Of a DNA stretch of 64,000 nt, positions 61,032 through 64,000 are shown in pieces; within the stretch, counting starts at the first letter, position 1, and every line of letters starts with the position of its first letter. Source of the DNA: Mesocentrotus franciscanus (taxonomy: Eukaryota; Echinodermata; Echinoidea; Camarodonta; Strongylocentrotidae); the NCBI GenBank assembly GCA_037976565.1, contig CP137685.1:28628842-28692841 (forward strand), given 5' to 3'. The translations under genes were made by a program, and so were the position numbers. The notes below the pieces were generated by a model. That model was given only the letters and a program-made list of their open reading frames with translations. It made no database searches and was not told the origin of the DNA.

Positions 61032-61459
61032 CCGGACACCCCCCATCCCCATTTCTTGTCATGGGTTAATTTGGAAGTACAAGTACCGTATTCAAGCTAG
61101 CGGTCTGCTATATGTCAACAATCTGTAGTAAAGATAACTATACGCGGAGTTTAAGATAAAGTAGCAAGACCCGAACGTAACTTTAGTCCAAAGTCCCAAA
61201 TAATCCAAGGGCCAAGTTATCGTTGGAGCTAGAGTACCTGAAGGTATTCAACTGTGAAGAAGCCGACAATGGTAAAACTGACCCAGAAAAGCTTTGGGGA
61301 AGACGAGCTTTGATTTTGAACTGACCACCAGCTGATAGCTGTATATGAGTGTAAGAGCAGCTAGCTCCACTCGACTCCTCCGGAACTCTGGGCGGGTGCA
61401 GTCTGTCTGATATCACCTTCCTTACCGTGCACTAGCTGCTCGGCGAGCTGAACTTAAAG

Positions 61460-63005
61460 ATGGATGTCGATTCCGTGTTTCATTCTATTTTAGAATACTT
61501 GGTAAGTGTTCATTTTTTCATATTTATTTAAGTTAGAAAGATTTAAAAGTTGAAGTAAGCTTTGATAATGCTAGAGTTTAACTTAGATGATAAGAAGCTT
61601 TAAATTTTTAAATTTAAGTTTAAATGTAGATGATCTAGATCTGGGGCTATATATAGCCTAGCTAGGGACTGGCTGTATAGGCTGTTTTATCATTTGATGG
61701 GGGAATGTGCGTCTGCTTCACAAAAATAAAACCATCACTTTTTGCACTTGGATTTAACAAAATGTATGCATCAAATAGCACTAACCATCATAAATATTTA
61801 TCCTCTATAAATATATTCTTGGTTGACATTACCGGTATATATATAACTCTTTGTAAAAATCTATGAAATACTACTACTGGTAAATTATATAACCTTTTCA
61901 AATTACCATTTTAACTTCTTCAAATTACTGTCCGAACACACACCATCTGGGTATTTCACTTATCAGTCAACCGAAAGAGAAAGTGATGTTGAGCTCGTCT
62001 CAGTTTGTAGGTCACAGCGCAAAATCTGTTTGCTTGGGATGGGGCAAGGCTTGGAGGCCGGATCGAGCTCATTAAGTTACATATTTTGTCTTTGCCGCTC
62101 AAAGAGCTAGAGGGATTCGGTGCATTGGATTATTGAGAGGTACGTGGGGTCAGGAGTCTAGAGATCATAATGAAGTGAGCATGCAGAAGAGGGAATACTA
62201 TAGTATTAGAAAGATTGGATATAGTCGTAGATATATATATGTCGGCAAAAAAACTAAAAAATACACAGGAGCTGTGAGCGGAATTAGTAGCTCTGCATCT
62301 GGTGCACTGAAAAGTGCTATGAAGCCTATGATAAAAAAAAAACAAGGCATTCTTGTAAAGGCTAAGCCACTGCTCATTCACTTTGTATGTAGCGGTTCAT
62401 TGCCCATAATGCCATAGATGGCGGATTTCACCTCCCCATAGACTTTACACACAAGTGTGTGTGTACACACTCAGTGACCAGTGGCTTATTTCACGAGAAG
62501 GCCAAAAGCAATATTTACTGGTGTACATGTGAGAAAATCTCACTCATACAACAACAAATCCTAAAAGAAATCCCGCGAACAGAAGTGTTTTTTACACTGG
62601 GATAGATAGATACAGATACATTGTAGAGAGGAGAGAGAGAGAGAGAGAGAGAGATTCAAATTGAGATTCAGGTCATTAAAATATATTAAGAGGAAAGAAC
62701 TCAAGAATGAGCAGTTTACCTGGTGGATATTGGATAATGTCACTGAATATTTAAGGGGTATATGATTGTTATATGATTGTATATGATTGTTAGCGATACA
62801 TTTACAATATTCCTCTTAATAATAATTCTGTTCCGTTTTGTCGTCCTGCAAATGTAGTCTTTAGGAGGTCTTGTGTTGGCTGAAGCCCTGGACGATCTGG
62901 ACAACACGCTATCAGAATGGCCACCCATCCTCTTGGTTGCTCTTACTGCGTTGTTCGTCACCATTGCCATGGAGATGTACAGATGGTATTCAGACTCAGA
63001 TTTGA
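61460..63005 (+). CDS. Probable tandem SGPL1 paralogue, exons 1-2 (runs off right edge)
   Basis: Exon 1 (61460-61501) starts in good context (AAAGATGGAT) and reads MDVDSVFHSILEYL, ending at GTAAGT in phase 0. Exon 2 (62858-63005) is bounded by TGTAG and GTGAGT and encodes SLGGLVLAEALDDLDNTLSE, then WPPILLVALTALFVTIAMEM, then YRWYSDSDL, a clear membrane helix. Exon 2 is 148 bp and ends in phase 1 with a leading A, exactly as SGPL1 exon 2 does (148 bp, Trp at the helix start, about 20 residues before the end). Sequence identity itself is low, so the paralogy rests on gene order, exon length, phase and helix position. Exon 3 and the PLP domain would lie beyond 64000. Confidence 0.6.
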
Positions 63006-63164
63006 GTGAGTACTATCGGTGATGCTCCTGCAAGCATATGCTCCTGGCTGTATTTCGTCAAAGATAAATCTATGTGTAAAGAGTAAGAGAATTAGGGTTG
63101 GAACTGGGTTTTAAGTTACATGTAGGTGTAGGTTTAAGGTAAGGGTTAGGTACCAACCGTACCA

Positions 63165-63185
63165 TAGGGTTAGGGTTAGGGTTAA
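63165..63185. repeat. Interstitial TTAGGG repeats
   Basis: TAGGGTTAGGGTTAGGGTTAA directly abuts the truncated MITE that begins at 63186. It lies in intron 2 of the paralogue. Confidence 0.8.
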
Positions 63186-63319
63186 ATGATTTGAATCAAC
63201 ATTTTATGCATTTTAAAATAACTTGTACAAAATATTTTCAGATGCTAATGGCTTTCCATAATTGTTAAGTCCAACTTAGAGATAAGTTCAACTTAGGATC
63301 TTTGTGAAACACCCCCCAG
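63186..63319. mobile_element. Truncated CTGGGGGGTGTTTCAC-family MITE
   Basis: It matches the right half of 30467-30782 (TGATTTGAATCAACATTTTA to GTGAAACACCCCCCAG). The left half is missing and replaced by the telomere-like run. Confidence 0.82.
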
Positions 63320-63377
63320 GAGTATATGTTGTACAACTATAGTGTTGCTAAATATATTACTCATTGCGGATGTAGTA

Positions 63378-63540
63378 TCGAAAATTATATCGCTAGTGAT
63401 ATTCGTTTGTCTCGCAATGTGGTCAATAAGGAATCTAAAAGATCTCGACGCAACACGGCGCACGAAACGTCGAGATCTTTTAGATTCCTTATTGACCATA
63501 TTGCGAGACAAACGAATATCACTAGCGATATTATTTTCGA
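63378..63540. repeat. Long hairpin, 73-bp arms
   Basis: Arms 63378-63450 and 63468-63540 (TCGAAAATTATATCGCTAGT; GTCTCGCAATGTGGTCAATA) are reverse complements with very few mismatches, around a 17-bp loop. AACTATAGTGTT occurs at 63335-63346 and again at 63541-63552. It is a MITE-like fold-back or a hairpin RNA source. Confidence 0.85.
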
Positions 63541-63814
63541 AACTATAGTGTTCTTAGGATTTTGATCCTTCATTACTTGAAGAAAATGTTGGAATTGAAA
63601 AAAACACACCTAATTTTGTTGATACAAAGATAACAGTACAGATAAGGGAAGGGGGGGGGGGTTGATTGAAGGCAATGAAGATATGAGGGCACAGTGTGGC
63701 AATCCAAGCCTGTTTTGTTTTTTACACAAGCTGAATGAGATCTACAGGAAGCTGATCATGGGAATGACGAATAATGGTGATATAATTTAACAACTGAATA
63801 ACTGCTAATGATAA

Positions 63815-63930
63815 TCAATTTTATCATCACCGTCACCATCATAATAATCATCATAATAACCATTACCATCATAATAACCATTACCATCATAATACTTATC
63901 GTAATAATCATAATCATAACCACAATCAAC
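63815..63930. repeat. ATC/ATAATC microsatellite
   Basis: An interrupted (CATCATAATAACCATTAC)n tract. The rest of 63541-64000 shows nothing identifiable. Confidence 0.75.
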
Positions 63931-64000
63931 GACCATGTTGTAAATATGTCTCAGTTATAGGCCTATTATGAGATGTCTGCTGAAGGGAGTTAAACAGACT

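Overview
The window reads as animal nuclear DNA, most likely an echinoderm and probably a sea urchin. It has widely spaced exons with GT/AG introns, exon-per-domain SRCR and sushi/CCP genes of the kind greatly expanded in sea urchins, a complete animal sphingosine-1-phosphate lyase gene, and dense short transposons, tRNA-derived SINEs and simple repeats. No bacterial-type gene, operon or real CRISPR is present. The species assignment is inference.

Layout. Positions 64-1271 (minus) hold one SRCR exon and one CCP exon of a scavenger-receptor-type gene that continues to the left. Positions 1.5-4.2 kb are repeats. Positions 4671-21287 are a direct tandem duplication of an 8-kb non-genic unit (copy A 4671-12672, copy B 12673-21287). 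An older, broken third copy (C) lies at about 29320-34527. Because A, B and C can be read against each other, several insertions show exact empty sites. The clearest are a 799-bp palindrome-array element in B (18185-18983) and a hAT-like element in C (33935-34246). Positions 22382-24004 are a terminal-inverted-repeat element enclosing a frameshifted THAP domain. Positions 24144-26848 (minus) carry SRCR-CCP-CCP-SRCR exons, near-identical in part to the fragment at the left edge. Positions 33.2-36.8 kb are nested fold-back arrays and a hAT-like element.

Positions 38032-55471 (plus) hold a complete sphingosine-1-phosphate lyase gene (SGPL1). It has 15 coding exons that join in phase to 548 codons, with the PLP lysine at residue 345. 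Its introns carry a broken LINE, several MITEs, a nuclear-receptor-like DR1 repeat array and a 730-bp CTACTC microsatellite. From 61460 the first two exons of a second gene have the same exon lengths and phases as SGPL1 exons 1-2 (exon 2 is 148 bp in both). A tandem SGPL1 paralogue therefore probably continues past the right edge.

The recognisable host genes are thus secreted or receptor-type immune proteins on the left (minus strand) and sphingolipid catabolism on the right (plus strand). Nothing suggests that the two sets work together. Most of the unusual biology here is structural: fold-back elements made of short palindromes, minisatellites that stay in frame, and repeated nested insertions.
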